Shown here: positions 13,455 to 14,591 of the stretch, one piece after another
Numbering within the stretch: the stretch's first letter is position 1
How the letters are laid out: every line of letters begins with the position of its first letter
Source of the DNA: JAKAFX01 sp049965715
Lineage (GTDB): Archaea > Thermoplasmatota > Thermoplasmata > Thermoplasmatales > Thermoplasmataceae
Direction of reading: 5' to 3'
Length of the DNA: 14,591 nucleotides
Assembly: GCA_049965715.1 (NCBI GenBank)
Contig: JBMFWA010000028.1
Span: forward strand, 1 to 14,591
Made by a program: the position numbers and the translations under genes
The notes under the pieces: model-generated
The model's database searches: none
What the model was told of the DNA's origin: nothing
What the model saw: the letters and a program-made list of their open reading frames with translations, nothing else

Positions 13455-14591
13455 TTACTTACAGAACTGCCTGACATATGCCGTAATCATCTCACTCACA
13501 GGCAGTTCAAGATCCTTCTTTGATTCAACCTGGAGAAGATCGCAGACCTGCTTGACAGTTATGTATTTTGACTCAACTGCATTCTGCAGAATCTGAACTC
13601 CATCATTACTGGATGCTCTAAGTGATGCAAGTTCAGCATAATCAATCCACACTTTTGGTACTGTACTGAGTCTTTCAGTAAGCTGACGGAGAGTTTCTGC
13701 TGCATCATCCAGTTTGCCTATTTCCCTGAGGAGAGAGACTTTCTCATCATAATATTCCAGTCTGTCCTTGTCGAGGGAAATTGCGACGTTGTAATCGTTA
13801 ATTGCATCGTCAACATGATCCATTTCCTTCCAGATCGACGCACGCTCGAAATGATATTCAGCATTATTGGGATCAAGCTGAATCGCTTTGTCAAGTTCTG
13901 CCAGTGCCTCGTCATATTTCCTTATTCTGTGGAGCGACTGCCCCTTGAGGTAGTGATTCTCTGCCATTCTCGGATCAATAGATATCGCCTTGTCATATTC
14001 TTCCAGCCCCTCCTTGTTTCTCCTCATCTTCATCAGGAGGCTTCCAATCTGAGTGTGATATGGGGCATACTCTGGATTGATCTTAACTGCCTCTTTGTAT
14101 TCTCCGAGCGCTTCCTCCAGTTTTCCCCTCTCCTGCAAGAACTGTCCCGTGGCAAAGTGATATGACGGATCGCCTGGTCTCAAGGAGATCGCTTCCCTGT
14201 ATTCCCTGTATGCATCATCCGGTTTACCTGACTTGTAAAGTATGAGACCCTTCCTGTAGTGGTATTCAGGATTCTTCTGATCAAGCCTTATCGCATCATC
14301 AGCCTCTTTCAAGGCCTCACTGAAGAGTCTGATCTCGGAAAGAGCCATTGCCTTTTCACTGTGGTAATCCGCATTCTGCGGATCAATCGAGATGGCAGCA
14401 TCGAATTCCTTAAATGCGTCACTGGAACCGGCTGGCTCGATCACTCTGGACCGTCGACCTATGGGCGCAGAGACCCTTGGAGGCGCAGGACTCATTTTAA
14501 TCAACAATTGTCCCTTCTCCACATGGTATCTTGGATCCCTGGGGCTTATGCTTATTGCCGTGTCGAATTCCTTGGCTGCCTCGTCATACCT
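13455..14591 (-). CDS. Tetratricopeptide-repeat protein, 5' end outside window
   Basis: A protein-protein interaction scaffold made of TPR units; no specific partner is evident. The frame stays open to the right edge: 23 further codons before the GTG at 14522 (RYDEAAKEFDTAISISPRDP...) also read as TPR, so the true start is beyond 14591. About eight repeats of 34 residues are visible, each with the pattern 'DP-x-x-A-x-YH-x-x-KG ... EA-x-x-x-x-x-AI-x-L', for example DPNNAEYHFERA. The first complete unit is split by about 24 extra residues rich in Pro, Arg and Ser (SPAPPRVSAPIGRRSRVIEP). The C-terminal 90 residues are helical but not TPR. No signal peptide or membrane segment is seen in this part, so the location is probably cytoplasmic. 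DNA identity between repeats is low, so they are old duplications. Confidence 0.87.
   Translation of the reverse strand, partial: RYDEAAKEFDTAISISPRDPRYHVEKGQLLIKMSPAPPRVSAPIGRRSRVIEPAGSSDAFKEFDAAISIDPQNADYHSEKAMALSEIRLFSEALKEADDAIRLDQKNPEYHYRKGLILYKSGKPDDAYREYREAISLRPGDPSYHFATGQFLQERGKLEEALGEYKEAVKINPEYAPYHTQIGSLLMKMRRNKEGLEEYDKAISIDPRMAENHYLKGQSLHRIRKYDEALAELDKAIQLDPNNAEYHFERASIWKEMDHVDDAINDYNVAISLDKDRLEYYDEKVSLLREIGKLDDAAETLRQLTERLSTVPKVWIDYAELASLRASSNDGVQILQNAVESKYITVKQVCDLLQVESKKDLELPVSEMITAYVRQFCK

Noticed and set aside
13455..14522. Tandem DNA repeat array / CRISPR-like periodicity
   Set aside because: The roughly 102-base periodicity comes from protein TPR units with diverged DNA, not from identical repeats with spacers.

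Overview
The window looks like a piece of a Thermoplasmata chromosome (Euryarchaeota, Thermoplasmatales-like). The archaeal signs are ribosomal protein eS1, an NMD3 homologue, a short archaeal-type triosephosphate isomerase, an elongator tRNA-Met with an intron at 37/38, DUF211, and AT-rich TATA-like boxes about 25-30 bases before start codons (leaderless mRNAs). The genus cannot be fixed by eye. No CRISPR array and no rRNA gene was seen.

Layout. 1-343: 5' part of an IS5-family transposase gene, minus strand, cut by the window edge. 602-2098: glycerol kinase. 2099-2789: decayed DNA, with a possible small broken gene just upstream of glpK and a remnant that looks like the C-terminus of a TnpB/OrfB transposon protein. 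2790-3398: DUF998-type membrane protein. 3399-3867: non-coding. 3868-8616, all minus strand and read from right to left: arsR-type regulator, isovaleryl-CoA-dehydrogenase-like flavoprotein, NMD3-like protein (overlapping), arginine deiminase, ribosomal protein eS1, intron-containing tRNA-Met. 8756-10209, minus: triosephosphate isomerase, an unrecognised membrane protein with a sequon-rich outer domain, tRNA-Gly(TCC). 10556-11819, plus: DUF211 and a VIT1/CCC1-like membrane protein (ATGA overlap), then a DUF202 membrane protein with its own promoter. 12010-12419: small membrane protein that seems to have a frameshift near its start. 12500-13120: class I SAM methyltransferase. 13189-13262: tRNA-Lys(CTT). 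13455-14591: tetratricopeptide-repeat protein that runs off the right edge.

How genes may work together. The acyl-CoA dehydrogenase and the arginine deiminase are amino-acid catabolism genes that flank NMD3; the tight spacing suggests one transcript joining catabolism and ribosome maturation, followed by eS1 and tRNA-Met. Glycerol kinase and triosephosphate isomerase both bear on triose phosphate metabolism but are far apart here. The DUF211/VIT-like pair is the most suggestive two-gene unit of unknown job: a small soluble ferredoxin-fold protein translationally coupled to a putative metal transporter. I did not find a clearly new multi-gene system; the best leads are that pair, the broken small gene in front of glpK, the split TPR unit, and the frameshifted membrane protein.
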